Assembly (NCBI RefSeq): GCF_026460885.1
Contig: NZ_JAOVZW010000004.1
Coordinates: forward strand, 62,001-126,000
Reading direction: 5' to 3'
Length of the DNA stretch: 64,000 nt
Origin: Chryseobacterium formosum
GTDB taxonomy: Bacteria > Bacteroidota > Bacteroidia > Flavobacteriales > Weeksellaceae
The notes under the pieces are model-generated. The model searched no databases and was not told where the DNA came from. It worked only from the letters and a program-made list of their open reading frames with translations. Positions 25,990 through 35,078 of the stretch are shown here, piece after piece. Made by a program: the position numbers and the translations under genes. Each line of letters starts with the position of its first letter. The stretch's first letter is position 1.

Positions 25990-27378
25990 ATGTCCAAAAA
26001 AAAGAAGGTAACCATTGTATTTGATATCGGAAAGACCAATAAAAAATTCTTTCTGTTTGATAAAAACTATCAGGAAGTCGTAAGGGAATATACAGAATTG
26101 CCTTTGACAACTGATGAAGACGGTTATCCTACCGAAGACCTTTCGGCACTTCAAAACTGGATTAAAGAAAACTTTCACAACATTCTGGAAAGTGATGAAT
26201 TCGATGTAAAAGCAATTAACTTCTCCACGTACGGAGCAAGTTTTGTGCATTTAGACCAAAAAGGAAACGTTCTGACTCCATTGTACAACTACACAAAACC
26301 GATGGATCAGGAAATTCTTGATTTATTCTACGAAAAACACGGTAGTAAGCTGAAAATTGCAAGAGAAACAGCATCTCCGCAAGCAGGAATGTTGAACTCA
26401 GGTTTGCAGTTGTTTTGGTTAAAATACGAGCATCCTGAAGTTTTCAAAAAAATCCGTTACAGTCTTCATTTACCCCAATATTTGTCGTATTTATTTACGG
26501 GAATCTGTGTTTCAGAATTTACTTCAATCGGTTGTCATACCAATCTTTGGGATTATGATAAAAATGATTACCACGATTGGGTTTATGAAGAGGAAATTGA
26601 TGCTTTATTGCCTCCAATTGTTCCAACTTCAGCGAGTATTAATACTTCGTACAGAAATAGAAAAATGAAAATTGGGGTAGGTATTCATGATAGTTCTTCA
26701 GCGCTTCTACCTTATATTTTAAGTAAAAAAGAGCCGTTCTTACTGCTTTCTACGGGAACCTGGAGTATCTCTCTTAATCCTTTTAATGATGAAAGTTTAA
26801 ATGACGAAGACATTGAAAATAATTGCCTAAACTATATGCGAATCGACGGAAAACGCGTGAAAGCATCCCGTTTTTTTATGGGCAACGAATATAAAATTCA
26901 GGTTGAAAAACTGTGCGCTCATTACGGAAAAGAATATGGTTTCCACAGAGAAGTACAGTTTGATCAGGATTTGTATTTGCGTTTAATGAAAAACAAAAAC
27001 ATTTATTTCCGATTTGAAGGAATTATTTTAAAGAGAAAAATGATTACTGCGACCGATTTAAATTCATTTAATACTTTCGAAGAAGCGTATCATCAGCTGA
27101 TGATTGAATTGATGGATCTTCAGATTCACACGATTACCAACGCCATCGGAAATTCTGATATTTCAAATATTTACATCGACGGAGGATTTACCGACAATGA
27201 TGTCTTTATGAAACTGATGTCTCATCATTTTCAGGATTATAATGTAATGTCCACACATTCTCCTTTGGGATCGGCTTTAGGAGCTTCAATGGTTATATCC
27301 AATAAAAAAATTGATGAAACTTTTTTACAGCAGCATTATCAGATGAAAGTGCTTCAACCGTTAATTCTTAATTATTAA
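25990..27378 (+). CDS. rhaB: L-rhamnulokinase, FGGY family
   Basis: The 462-residue kinase has the FGGY/actin-fold phosphate loop VFDIGKTNKKFFLFD near the N-terminus, a STYGASFVHLD strand, LLLSTGTWSISLNPF as phosphate-2 and the C-terminal adenosine motif YIDGGFTDNDVF. Family alone does not fix the substrate, but its position between rhaI and the lactate dehydrogenase identifies it as the rhamnulose kinase making rhamnulose-1-phosphate for RhaEW. Sequence is divergent from E. coli RhaB. Confidence 0.88.
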   Translation: MSKKKKVTIVFDIGKTNKKFFLFDKNYQEVVREYTELPLTTDEDGYPTEDLSALQNWIKENFHNILESDEFDVKAINFSTYGASFVHLDQKGNVLTPLYNYTKPMDQEILDLFYEKHGSKLKIARETASPQAGMLNSGLQLFWLKYEHPEVFKKIRYSLHLPQYLSYLFTGICVSEFTSIGCHTNLWDYDKNDYHDWVYEEEIDALLPPIVPTSASINTSYRNRKMKIGVGIHDSSSALLPYILSKKEPFLLLSTGTWSISLNPFNDESLNDEDIENNCLNYMRIDGKRVKASRFFMGNEYKIQVEKLCAHYGKEYGFHREVQFDQDLYLRLMKNKNIYFRFEGIILKRKMITATDLNSFNTFEEAYHQLMIELMDLQIHTITNAIGNSDISNIYIDGGFTDNDVFMKLMSHHFQDYNVMSTHSPLGSALGASMVISNKKIDETFLQQHYQMKVLQPLILNY

Positions 27379-27457
27379 ATTTTGTTGCTGGTTGATAATT
27401 GTCAGTTGATGACAAACTCAAAACCAACAACCAACAACCAAGTACCAACAACTGATT

Positions 27458-28609
27458 ATGGCATTTCCATTTGATACAAGATATGCATCACTCGAATTAT
27501 TAATCGAAAGAGCACAGAAAAAAATGCCCCGTTTCGCATTCGAATATTTAGACGGTGGCTGTAATGAAAATATCAACCGTGACCGAAATACGAGTGAACT
27601 GAGAGATGTTCTGCTTCGTCCGCAATATCTGAACAACAATTACGCTGAAGCCAATATGGAAACCGAATTATTCGGGAAAACCTATTCAGCACCGTTTGGA
27701 ATTTCTCCTGTGGGTTTACAGGGATTAATGTGGCCGAATGCTCCTGAAATTTTAGCTAAAGCAGCTTTCAAACATAATCTTCCTTTTATTTTAAGTACGG
27801 TTACGACGAGCAGTATCGAAAGAATTGCTGAATTAACAGAAGGAAATGCTTGGTACCAACTCTATCATCCGAGGGAAGAATGGTTGCGTGACGATATTCT
27901 TGACCGTTGTGAAGCGTCTGGTTATGATGTACTTTGTGTGTTATCTGATGTTCCGACTTTTGGTTATAGAGCGAAAGAAATCAGAAATGGTTTGGCAATG
28001 CCTCCACAACTGAATTTCCGAAATGTTACTCAGGCCTTGGCAAGACCCGAATGGTGTCTTGAAATTTTGAAACACGGCGTTCCTAGTTTTAAAACAATGG
28101 AAAAATATATGGATAAAAACATGAACGTGAAACAGTTGGGACAGTTCATGAATTCTACTTTTTCCGGCAGATTAAACTCAGACAGAATCAAAGCAATCCG
28201 TGATAAATGGAAAGGAAAATTGGTTATAAAAGGCGTTGCTTCCGATGAAGATGCTGCAGAAGCGGTACGTTTAGGTTTCGATGGAATGATTATTTCCAAT
28301 CATGGCGGAAGACAGCTAGATGCCGGAGAATCTACAATTGCTGTTGTAAAAGATATCAGTGAAAAATATAAAGGTCAGATAAAAATCATGATGGATAGCG
28401 GAGTAAGAACCGGTCCGGATGTTGCCCGTGCGCTAAGCTGCGGTGCAGAATTTACCTTTATGGGAAGAACGTTTATGTATGCAGTTGGAGCTCTTGGCGA
28501 TAAAGGAGGAGATCATATTATTGAAATGCTTAAAATGCAGTTCAGACAGGTGATGGAGCAGGTTTGCTGTGATAAACCCGAGGATTTGCAGAAGTTTAGA
28601 GTGAAGTAG
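27458..28609 (+). CDS. lldD: FMN-dependent L-lactate dehydrogenase (alpha-hydroxy-acid oxidising protein)
   Basis: The 383-residue protein is a flavin TIM barrel of the LldD/glycolate oxidase family. Conserved blocks are FEYLDGGCNENINRDRNTSE, PFGISPVGLQGLMWP, YQLYHPREEW, KGVASDEDAAEAVRLGFDGM, the catalytic His in IISNHGGRQLDAGEST, and DSGVRTGPDVARAL with MGRTFMYAVG. It oxidises L-lactate to pyruvate, the logical next step after the lactaldehyde dehydrogenase domain of RhaEW. Other alpha-hydroxy acids are possible, but the context supports lactate. Confidence 0.9.
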   Translation: MAFPFDTRYASLELLIERAQKKMPRFAFEYLDGGCNENINRDRNTSELRDVLLRPQYLNNNYAEANMETELFGKTYSAPFGISPVGLQGLMWPNAPEILAKAAFKHNLPFILSTVTTSSIERIAELTEGNAWYQLYHPREEWLRDDILDRCEASGYDVLCVLSDVPTFGYRAKEIRNGLAMPPQLNFRNVTQALARPEWCLEILKHGVPSFKTMEKYMDKNMNVKQLGQFMNSTFSGRLNSDRIKAIRDKWKGKLVIKGVASDEDAAEAVRLGFDGMIISNHGGRQLDAGESTIAVVKDISEKYKGQIKIMMDSGVRTGPDVARALSCGAEFTFMGRTFMYAVGALGDKGGDHIIEMLKMQFRQVMEQVCCDKPEDLQKFRVK

Positions 28610-28715
28610 GTGAAGCGGGAAGATGGGAGACGGAAGTTGGAAGTTTTTTATCTTCACTTTTAAAATAGCAAAACTTCATATTAAAAACGATTATTCGTAA
28701 AATTGAAATAAAATT

Positions 28716-28744
28716 AAAATACAGTTCGATGAATTGTATTTTTT
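28716..28744 (+). terminator. Hairpin terminator after lldD
   Basis: AAAATACA (28716-28723) and TGTATTTT (28735-28742), extended by a G-U pair and TTC/GAA with a GAT loop, form a compact stem followed by T residues. It is 107 bases after the lldD stop. Confidence 0.7.
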
Positions 28745-28885
28745 GTTTAAGCTGTATTTTTTTTCAAGCTTTGCGAAGCAAATTTATTTTCCTTTACTCA
28801 CTAAAAATATACGGCATAAAAAATAATCTTTGCGATAAAAAAAAGCACAAAATATTTTTCATTTTTGACAAAATAAAATTAAATC

Positions 28886-30295
28886 ATGAAGAAAATAACC
28901 ATATTCATACTTATAATATATTCTGTTTTTACCTTTTCCCAAAACAAAAAACATGAATTACCTTGGTCAAATGGAGCTCTGCAAGTCAGTTCAAACAATA
29001 GATATTTACAGCACAAAAACGGAAAACCTTTTTTTTGGTTGGGAGAAACGGGCTGGTTACTTCCGGAACGAACAGATCGTGACGAAGTAGATTTTTATCT
29101 AAGTCAATGTGCAAAAAATGGATTTAATGTTGTGCAGGTACAAACTATCAATGCGGTTCCCGCTTATAATAAATACGGTCAACCTTCGATGATTGACGGT
29201 TTTAATTTTACCAATATTAATCAAAAAGGAATTTACGGATATTGGGATCACATGGATCATATTGTAAAAACCGCCGAAAAAAACGGAGTTTACATCGGCA
29301 TGGTCTGCATTTGGGGCGGTTTGGTCAAAAGTGGAAAAATGAATGTGGACGAAGCAAAAAGTTATGGTAAATTTCTGGCTGAACGATATAAAGATTCTCC
29401 AAATATCATCTGGTTTATTGGTGGTGATTTAAGAGGCGACATTAAAACTGAAGTTTGGGAAGCGCTGGCCAACAGTATAAAATCAATTGACAATAACCAT
29501 TTGATGACGTATCATCCTTTTGGTGCTACAAGTTCTGCTGACTGGTTTAACGATGCTGAGTGGTTGGATTTTAATATGTTCCAGAGCGGTCACAGAAGAT
29601 ATGGACAAAGAAAGGGTGACGGCGAAATTAAAAAACTTGCCGATACAGAAGAAGACAATTGGAGGTATGTGGAGAAAGCTTTAGCCTTAAAACCATTGAA
29701 ACCTATAATCGATGGCGAACCGTCGTATGAAGATATTCCGCAAGGTTTACATGATGCCAACGAACCGAGATGGAAAGACAGTGATGTAAGAAGATATGCG
29801 TATTTGTCGGTTTTTGCGGGTTCTTTTGGGCATACTTATGGTCACAATTCTATCATGCAGTTTTATCGACCTGGATTGCCCCCTGCTTATGGAGCAAAAC
29901 GTGCTTGGTACGATTGTCTTAATGATACAGGTTTCGTGCAGATGCAAAATTTAAAATATTTGATGTTGAAGTTTCCTTATTTTGACAGAATTCCCGACCA
30001 AAGCATCATAAAAGGAGAAGTTGGAGAACGTTATAATAGACTGATTGCAACGCGTGGAAATGATTATCTATTGGTCTACAACTATAACGGTCGAAGTATG
30101 GAAATCGATTTATCCAAAATCACTGGAAAGCAGAAAAAATGTTGGTGGTATAATCCGAGAACTGGTGACTTCAATTATATCGGGGAAGTAGATGGAAGTA
30201 AAATCATGCAGATTACCCCTGAAAAAGAAAATGGAGAGTCAAAGGATTTTGTTTTTGTAGCGGTGGATGCGGCTAAAAATTATTTGAATAATTAA
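28886..30295 (+). CDS. Secreted GH140 (DUF4038) apiosidase-like glycoside hydrolase
   Basis: The 469-residue protein has a signal peptide (1-18, ending FSQ) and a DUF4038-type TIM barrel beginning GKPFFWLGETGWLL. Other conserved segments are CAKNGFNVVQVQTI, YWDHMDHIVKTAEKNGVYIG, NIIWFIGGDLRGD (acid/base region) and KPIIDGEPSYEDIPQG (nucleophile region). A C-terminal beta domain follows (YLLVYNYNGRSMEID). GH140 enzymes remove apiose-linked chains from rhamnogalacturonan II, so this may extend the locus to RG-II side chains. The activity is inferred from family. Confidence 0.85.
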   Translation: MKKITIFILIIYSVFTFSQNKKHELPWSNGALQVSSNNRYLQHKNGKPFFWLGETGWLLPERTDRDEVDFYLSQCAKNGFNVVQVQTINAVPAYNKYGQPSMIDGFNFTNINQKGIYGYWDHMDHIVKTAEKNGVYIGMVCIWGGLVKSGKMNVDEAKSYGKFLAERYKDSPNIIWFIGGDLRGDIKTEVWEALANSIKSIDNNHLMTYHPFGATSSADWFNDAEWLDFNMFQSGHRRYGQRKGDGEIKKLADTEEDNWRYVEKALALKPLKPIIDGEPSYEDIPQGLHDANEPRWKDSDVRRYAYLSVFAGSFGHTYGHNSIMQFYRPGLPPAYGAKRAWYDCLNDTGFVQMQNLKYLMLKFPYFDRIPDQSIIKGEVGERYNRLIATRGNDYLLVYNYNGRSMEIDLSKITGKQKKCWWYNPRTGDFNYIGEVDGSKIMQITPEKENGESKDFVFVAVDAAKNYLNN

Positions 30296-30315
30296 TCTCA
30301 CTCTTTTGTATTATA

Positions 30316-30942
30316 CTAATTAGTAAGTAATTTACATAGTTCAGCGAATTCTTGATCATTATTATTTTCAGGACTATTTCTAGTAACTAAATGATACTTC
30401 CCATCAATTAAAATTTCCAGAATCCATTCTTCTCCATCTAAAATGATATTTGAGCCATGTGTTTCCATGTTCCAAAAATTAATATCATTTGCTTTTGAAA
30501 ATAAATTATTCCATTTTTCTACACTCATTTTCTCTGTGTACTCTTTTATTATTTTTCCTGTTTGATATCCTCCTAATCCATCACTTTGGCTATAGGTTAA
30601 AATTGTTTGGTCATTTTGAAGTTCCATTTTATAAACAAAAGGATTTGACCACGTTCCTAAATTTGTATATCTGATAATTTTTAAATTTTCGTTTTTTTTA
30701 TCGAAAAGAGATACTTCTTTAAGTGAATTCAAATGTTTTGAATACCATTTGTTTACGAATAACGAAAGCGAGTCGTTCGGACCATTTCTAATTGTATCTC
30801 TAGGATATTTATTTTCATCATAGGTTGCGAAATATAATTTTCCATTGTAATCTTTTTCATCGTCTTTTGGCGAAATAATTTTTTTACTCATGCAACTCAT
30901 GTTTAAAATTATAATAACGAAGAATAATGAGAGTTTTCCCAT
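30316..30942 (-). CDS. Hypothetical lipoprotein
   Basis: The 208-residue protein starts MGKLSLFFVIIILNMSCMSK, with a probable lipobox ending at C17. I do not recognise the domain. It is mostly beta-strand with many Asn/Lys residues, including GGYQTGKIIKEYTEKMSVEK and a late EEWILEILIDGKYHLV. It is convergent with the GH140 gene (20 bases) and shares strand with the next two genes. A TAGCTTTG box on the minus strand at 30986-30993 could be its -7 promoter element. A link to pectin use is not evident. Confidence 0.6.
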   Translation of the reverse strand: MGKLSLFFVIIILNMSCMSKKIISPKDDEKDYNGKLYFATYDENKYPRDTIRNGPNDSLSLFVNKWYSKHLNSLKEVSLFDKKNENLKIIRYTNLGTWSNPFVYKMELQNDQTILTYSQSDGLGGYQTGKIIKEYTEKMSVEKWNNLFSKANDINFWNMETHGSNIILDGEEWILEILIDGKYHLVTRNSPENNNDQEFAELCKLLTN

Positions 30943-30985
30943 ATCTTTATTTTGTAAATGATTTCTAAATTAATAAAAAAATTCG

Positions 30986-30993
30986 CAAAGCTA
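30986..30993 (-). promoter_or_regulatory. Possible -7 promoter box for the lipoprotein gene
   Basis: The minus strand reads TAGCTTTG, matching the Bacteroidetes TAnnTTTG -7 consensus, 44 bases upstream of the ATG. No clear TTTG -33 element is seen. Confidence 0.35.
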
Positions 30994-31028
30994 CCTTCAC
31001 GAATTTATATAAATAAAAATTTGATTAT

Positions 31029-31472
31029 TTACTTTTTCTTCTCTGCTTTTACAGCCTGTCTCGACAACAGTTTCCAGTCTTTTTTCATTTTAACCCAAAC
31101 CAATACAATATCCAGACTGACATCTCCCGGAGCTTTTCCCAAATCTGCAGTGGTTGCATACAAATGATGACGAACAATCGCCGTATTTCCGACAATCTGT
31201 ACATTTTGATTGGTGATATCGATGGTTACAAAATCAGATTTTTTACTTACCAATTTGTCTACAAATTCTTTCGCATCATCAATGTGACCGCCGGAATGTC
31301 CGTAAGTCAATTCAGGTAAAATCAAAGATTCCAAAACAGATTTTTCTCCGCTTATCATTGCTAACCTTAACTTTTCTGAGGCTCCAGTTACCAATTCATA
31401 ATCATTCTTTTTCTGTGCAGAAACAGCAATTACCATAAGAAAACTTACAGCAAAAATGAATTTTTTAATCAT
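31029..31472 (-). CDS. Secreted NTF2-like (DUF4440-type) protein
   Basis: The 147-residue protein has a signal peptide (1-19, ending VSAQ). The mature part has the alpha+beta cone pattern of NTF2-like proteins: a helix ASEKLRLAMISGEKSVLESL, LTYGHSGGHIDDAKEFVDKL, then strands VQIVGNTAIVRHHLYATT and VSLDIVLVWVKMKKDWKLLS. The HSGGH segment may form a ligand pocket. A palindrome and a LacI-type operator-like site lie just upstream, so it probably belongs to the rhamnose/pectin regulon. Its substrate is unknown. Confidence 0.7.
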   Translation of the reverse strand: MIKKFIFAVSFLMVIAVSAQKKNDYELVTGASEKLRLAMISGEKSVLESLILPELTYGHSGGHIDDAKEFVDKLVSKKSDFVTIDITNQNVQIVGNTAIVRHHLYATTADLGKAPGDVSLDIVLVWVKMKKDWKLLSRQAVKAEKKK

Positions 31473-31510
31473 ATTTAAATTAATTGTATTAAAGTTTTTT
31501 TGAATAAAAT

Positions 31511-31530
31511 CAACAATATATATATTGTTG
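31511..31530. promoter_or_regulatory. 20-base perfect palindrome upstream of the NTF2-like gene
   Basis: CAACAATATATATATTGTTG is a perfect palindrome located 39-58 bases before the ATG at 31472 and directly abutting the LacI-type site at 31531-31545. It is a strong candidate operator, possibly for the GntR regulator encoded immediately upstream. Confidence 0.5.
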
Positions 31531-31545
31531 TGTAATCGATTGCGC
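31531..31545. promoter_or_regulatory. LacI-type operator-like site upstream of the NTF2-like gene
   Basis: TGTAATCGATTGCGC is identical over 15 bases to the site at 40590-40604. The central AATCGATT is self-complementary. Confidence 0.55.
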
Positions 31546-31565
31546 TTTTAAGTTTGTCAATAAAA

Positions 31566-32612
31566 TTATAAAGAATCTCTCTGAATAAATTTGAAAACAT
31601 TATTCACAGATTCCTTTTTATTTTTTAAAATCATATAAGCGGCAGATTCACCCATCGCTTTAAAATCTGTAGTAATAACGGTAATTCCCAACAATTCCTT
31701 CAGAGGAGTTTCGTTGTAAGAAATAATTCCTATGTCTTCACCCAATTTTAAATTTTTCTGTCTGATTTGCTTGACCAAATTCACCAAATCACGCTCTCGA
31801 ATGGTGATGAAAATATCTTTATCCTGCAATTCCATGTCGGGATAGATTTCATCCAAAATTTCATAATCCAATTTAAAATCTTTACAGAATTTTTCAAAAC
31901 CGCGCGCAATTCTAAAAGGGTAGGGATGAATATCTTTGTCGGGATAAACCAAAATAATCTTTTCGTATTTTTTTATTTTGTCTAAACCTTCCTCCAAAGC
32001 ATTGTAAATATCGTTCTCAAAATCCTGAAAAATAGAACCGTAATCCCCTGAAATATTGGGTTTGGTATTATCCAAAATCAACAGTTTATTCTTCGGAATT
32101 TTTTCAATTATATCCAAAACTTCCTGCGTTGAGCTCGTATGTTTTGAATGTTCATCACGGAAATGAGGCATCACGACATAATAATCAAATCCGCCTAAAT
32201 TTTTCTTTAATGAATTAATGAAAAGCGTTTCGTCGCAGTGGTAGATGTACATTTCCACATTTCCCTTGGTTCCGATGGCGTTCACAAAATAATTGTAAAT
32301 CATCATTTTGTACGTACTCGGTTTGTTGATCAGAAAGAAAATATTAATGCTATCGTTTTTATTGATGCGCGAAATGTAATAGCCTTTACCTTTTACTGAC
32401 TCAATAATCTGCCTTTTTCTAAGCTCTTTATACGCTTTTTCAACAGTGTCTCTCGAAAGAAAACAGGATTCGCTGAGCTCGTTAATTGATGGAATTTTCT
32501 CTCCAATTTTAATCTGTCCGCCATCTATTCCGTTGAGAATAGAATCTACAATCTGCTTGTACTTTGGAACTCTGGAGTTTTCGTTAATGTGAATATCTAA
32601 TGTATCTGACAT
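31566..32612 (-). CDS. GntR-HTH transcriptional regulator with LacI-type sugar-sensing domain
   Basis: The 348-residue protein has an N-terminal GntR winged helix (about 1-80, PKYKQIVDSILNGIDGGQI, PSINELSESCFLSRDTVEKA, then KGKGYYIS) and a C-terminal periplasmic-binding-protein-like domain (about 88-345, with INIFFLINKPSTYK and a late DIGIISYNETPLKELLGITV). This is the AraR-type architecture used for sugar-responsive repression. Its position between the rhamnose genes and the minus-strand degradative genes suggests L-rhamnose or a pectin product as effector. A 17-base palindrome lies upstream at 32651-32667, probably for autoregulation. Confidence 0.88.
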   Translation of the reverse strand: MSDTLDIHINENSRVPKYKQIVDSILNGIDGGQIKIGEKIPSINELSESCFLSRDTVEKAYKELRKRQIIESVKGKGYYISRINKNDSINIFFLINKPSTYKMMIYNYFVNAIGTKGNVEMYIYHCDETLFINSLKKNLGGFDYYVVMPHFRDEHSKHTSSTQEVLDIIEKIPKNKLLILDNTKPNISGDYGSIFQDFENDIYNALEEGLDKIKKYEKIILVYPDKDIHPYPFRIARGFEKFCKDFKLDYEILDEIYPDMELQDKDIFITIRERDLVNLVKQIRQKNLKLGEDIGIISYNETPLKELLGITVITTDFKAMGESAAYMILKNKKESVNNVFKFIQRDSL

Positions 32613-32650
32613 GGTCTTTTACTTAGGGAATATGAATTTCAGCCATAAAA

Positions 32651-32667
32651 AATATTTCTGAAATATT
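32651..32667. promoter_or_regulatory. 17-base palindrome upstream of the GntR regulator
   Basis: AATATTTC-T-GAAATATT is a perfect 8-1-8 palindrome starting 39 bases upstream of the regulator ATG (32612). Its position is typical for autoregulation. Binding is inferred. Confidence 0.4.
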
Positions 32668-32883
32668 GTTTATATGAGAGAAGACAAGATACAATTTTTG
32701 AATTAAATGACAATCGTCATGTTCTATAAAGTTTTTTGAATTTAAATAATTGATTATTAGATAGTTTTAATTTTGATTAAAAATTATTTTATATTTTAAA
32801 AATTACCAATTTCTTGCTTCAAAATAGAAATTTGGTATTTTAAATCGCAACAGTGGAATCCCGAATCTTGACTTCAAATCTCA

Positions 32884-32917
32884 AATAAAAAAGCCTGTTC
32901 TTTTCAGAACAGACTTT
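32884..32917 (-). terminator. Rho-independent terminator for the 711-residue enzyme gene
   Basis: On the minus strand AAGTCTGTTC (32907-32916) pairs with GAACAGGCTT (32891-32900) with one mismatch and a 6-base loop, followed by a run of T. It is 26 bases beyond the stop codon. Confidence 0.75.
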
Positions 32918-32942
32918 GAAAAATATATGAATGTGAAATTTT

Positions 32943-35078
32943 TTAAGGCATTTTCTTAAACCCTTCTGCTTTTATTTTCCAGCTTCCGTCTTTCGGAAAT
33001 CCCGGATATTGTCCTGTCGAACTGTCCCAACCTTCAAGCATCATCGCAACAGTCGTTAAAACTCCACCATTTCCGGGAAGATAAATTCTCAGTCTTCCAT
33101 CCTGGAAATTATGACCGTTTTTAAGATAAGTATTCGTCTGAACATCCATAAATAATGCATCCAAAGCTTTATTCGGTAGATTTAATCTTGCTGCTGTCAT
33201 TGCTGTCATCGGGAAATCCCAACCCCAAGTGTGACCCCAGTTCCATCTTTCCCAAACGATGTCTAGCGTGTTTTTCATTATCTTTTTATCCAATTTCGGA
33301 GATTCAGGAACCATTCCTAATGCCCCTAAAACTGCAGGATGATCGGTCATCCATTTTGGAAAAGTGAAAGAATCTTTTGCAGATTCTGTTGATAAGTAAA
33401 CTCCATCCTGAACCGGAAGCGGAGCCAATTTATTAATCACATCATCCCATTTTTTATCTCTCGATTCTCCCAATCTTTCTTTCCATTGCTGGGCGACTTT
33501 CAAAGCCCAATCCCAATACGCAACCTCATAAGTCGGGTTAAAAGTATCTTTTGCAGGGAAAACTTCCTGTGCCGGAATTACACCTTTTCCAAGATTGTAA
33601 CGATTTTTTTCTTTGTCATACGTTGCAAAATCAGCCATAAATTCGGCCGTTGCATACACCAGATCCTTATACTTTTCTAAAACTTTTTTGTCTTTGTTGT
33701 GACGGTATAAAAGTTCGGTCATATAAATCAAATGCGGTTGTTCCCAAATCAAAAATGCAGCTACAGAAGACGGACTTTCATTACCTTCATTATCCGACAT
33801 TTTAATCCAACGAACACCTTTATAACCTTGTCTTTCTGCTAATTTTTTTGCTTTTTCAAACGACCTGAAATAATAATCCAATTGTTTCTCCAAAATCTCC
33901 GGTCTTCCCCACAAAGCGTAATGAACGCCGTGCCACCAATGCATTTCGGTATGCGGTTTTCCGTACCAACTGTTGAAGGTTAAACCAGTTTCTTGTGGCG
34001 GATTACTTCCTCCGCACTGAACTTTCGTTAAATATTCAGACAGAACAATCCTGCGCTCCAATTCATTCGCTCTTTTATCGGTACTTCCTTCAAAATCTAC
34101 GGCAGCGCCGCTTTCCCAGAAGTTTTTCCAGCCTGAAGTACTTTCTTTCTCAGCATCGGCAAATAAGCTTTTCGGAGTTTTCTGATTTTTCTCTGAAAAC
34201 TCAACTGTCAATTCTAAATTTTTACTTTTTGAAGAAGGTTCGAAAACGAAATTATGTTTTCCAGCCTCACTTAATTTTCCATCCGTAAAATATAATTGTG
34301 TGAAATAATCGGCAGTCTGTAATTTATGCTCAATCAATCCCTGAGTTGAATTTGATGAAATGATTTTAGTGGAATGTTTATCAGCATTTCCGTAAAAAGC
34401 TGCTTCATCCAAAAACTGTCCGCTCGGATAAGGATATTTTGCGAAAACCTTCAACCTTTTTTGAGCAATTAAATCAGATTCAATTTTTACCCCAATTTTA
34501 TCTGAATTCTGGAAAGAAGCCGTCCAAACTTTTACGGGAGTTCCTTCTAATGAAAACTCACTCGTAATAATTCCTGTCCACAAATCAATTTTCTGATTGA
34601 TGTTTTGTAAATCTGAAACTTGTGCTTTCTGTCCGTTCTTTTTAATCAGTTCAATCCCGATATTTCCGAGTTGTAAACGATGTTGATTGACTCTGAAATA
34701 TTCAACTGCTTTTTTGTTGCGTTCTGGTTCTTTGATTTGAACACTGTACAACGCTTTTCTTCCGTCATTATTGAAATCGTATGGCTTTAAAGTTTCCTCA
34801 AATTTGAAATTTTCGGTATTCGGAAAACTATTCCAGCCCCATTCTGACTGAGTTCCCAAAGAAACTCCATTTTTGTAATATTCTGGAAACGACTGCATTC
34901 CGGTGATGTCAACCGTGTAGGCGAATTTTCCGTTTCCAACGGTAAAAGTGGAAAGCGTATCGGCTTTTGTGTTGACAATATTATGTCGCTGAACGACCTT
35001 TTTCCGGTCGATTTTCTGGGCATTCATTGAAGAAAATCCCATCAGGAAAATCCCTAGATATATTGTAATTTTTTTCAT
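32943..35078 (-). CDS. Secreted (alpha/alpha)6-toroid protein, probable glycoside hydrolase of unassigned family
   Basis: The 711-residue protein has a signal peptide (1-20, ending SMNAQ). It begins with a beta-sandwich (about 21-300; LSTFTVGNGKFAYTVDITGM) followed by an all-helical region rich in Trp. Motifs such as GKPHTEMHWWHGVHYALWGR, KMSDNEGNESPSSVAAFLIW, WGHTWGWDFPMTAMTAARL and LPGNGGVLTTVAMMLEGW resemble the layout of GH65/GH95-like enzymes of clan GH-L. HTE and the Glu/Asp in DNEGNE are candidate catalytic residues. I cannot name the family. It lies beside a DUF4450 gene and a GH28 gene on the same strand. Confidence 0.65.
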   Translation of the reverse strand: MKKITIYLGIFLMGFSSMNAQKIDRKKVVQRHNIVNTKADTLSTFTVGNGKFAYTVDITGMQSFPEYYKNGVSLGTQSEWGWNSFPNTENFKFEETLKPYDFNNDGRKALYSVQIKEPERNKKAVEYFRVNQHRLQLGNIGIELIKKNGQKAQVSDLQNINQKIDLWTGIITSEFSLEGTPVKVWTASFQNSDKIGVKIESDLIAQKRLKVFAKYPYPSGQFLDEAAFYGNADKHSTKIISSNSTQGLIEHKLQTADYFTQLYFTDGKLSEAGKHNFVFEPSSKSKNLELTVEFSEKNQKTPKSLFADAEKESTSGWKNFWESGAAVDFEGSTDKRANELERRIVLSEYLTKVQCGGSNPPQETGLTFNSWYGKPHTEMHWWHGVHYALWGRPEILEKQLDYYFRSFEKAKKLAERQGYKGVRWIKMSDNEGNESPSSVAAFLIWEQPHLIYMTELLYRHNKDKKVLEKYKDLVYATAEFMADFATYDKEKNRYNLGKGVIPAQEVFPAKDTFNPTYEVAYWDWALKVAQQWKERLGESRDKKWDDVINKLAPLPVQDGVYLSTESAKDSFTFPKWMTDHPAVLGALGMVPESPKLDKKIMKNTLDIVWERWNWGHTWGWDFPMTAMTAARLNLPNKALDALFMDVQTNTYLKNGHNFQDGRLRIYLPGNGGVLTTVAMMLEGWDSSTGQYPGFPKDGSWKIKAEGFKKMP

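Larger units (their letters stand above)
32613..32942. other. Intergenic region between the GntR gene and the 711-residue enzyme gene
   Basis: The 330-base AT-rich gap contains the GntR palindrome (32651-32667) and, at the far end, a terminator for the 711-residue gene (32884-32917). I see no gene and no other clear structure. Confidence 0.5.
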
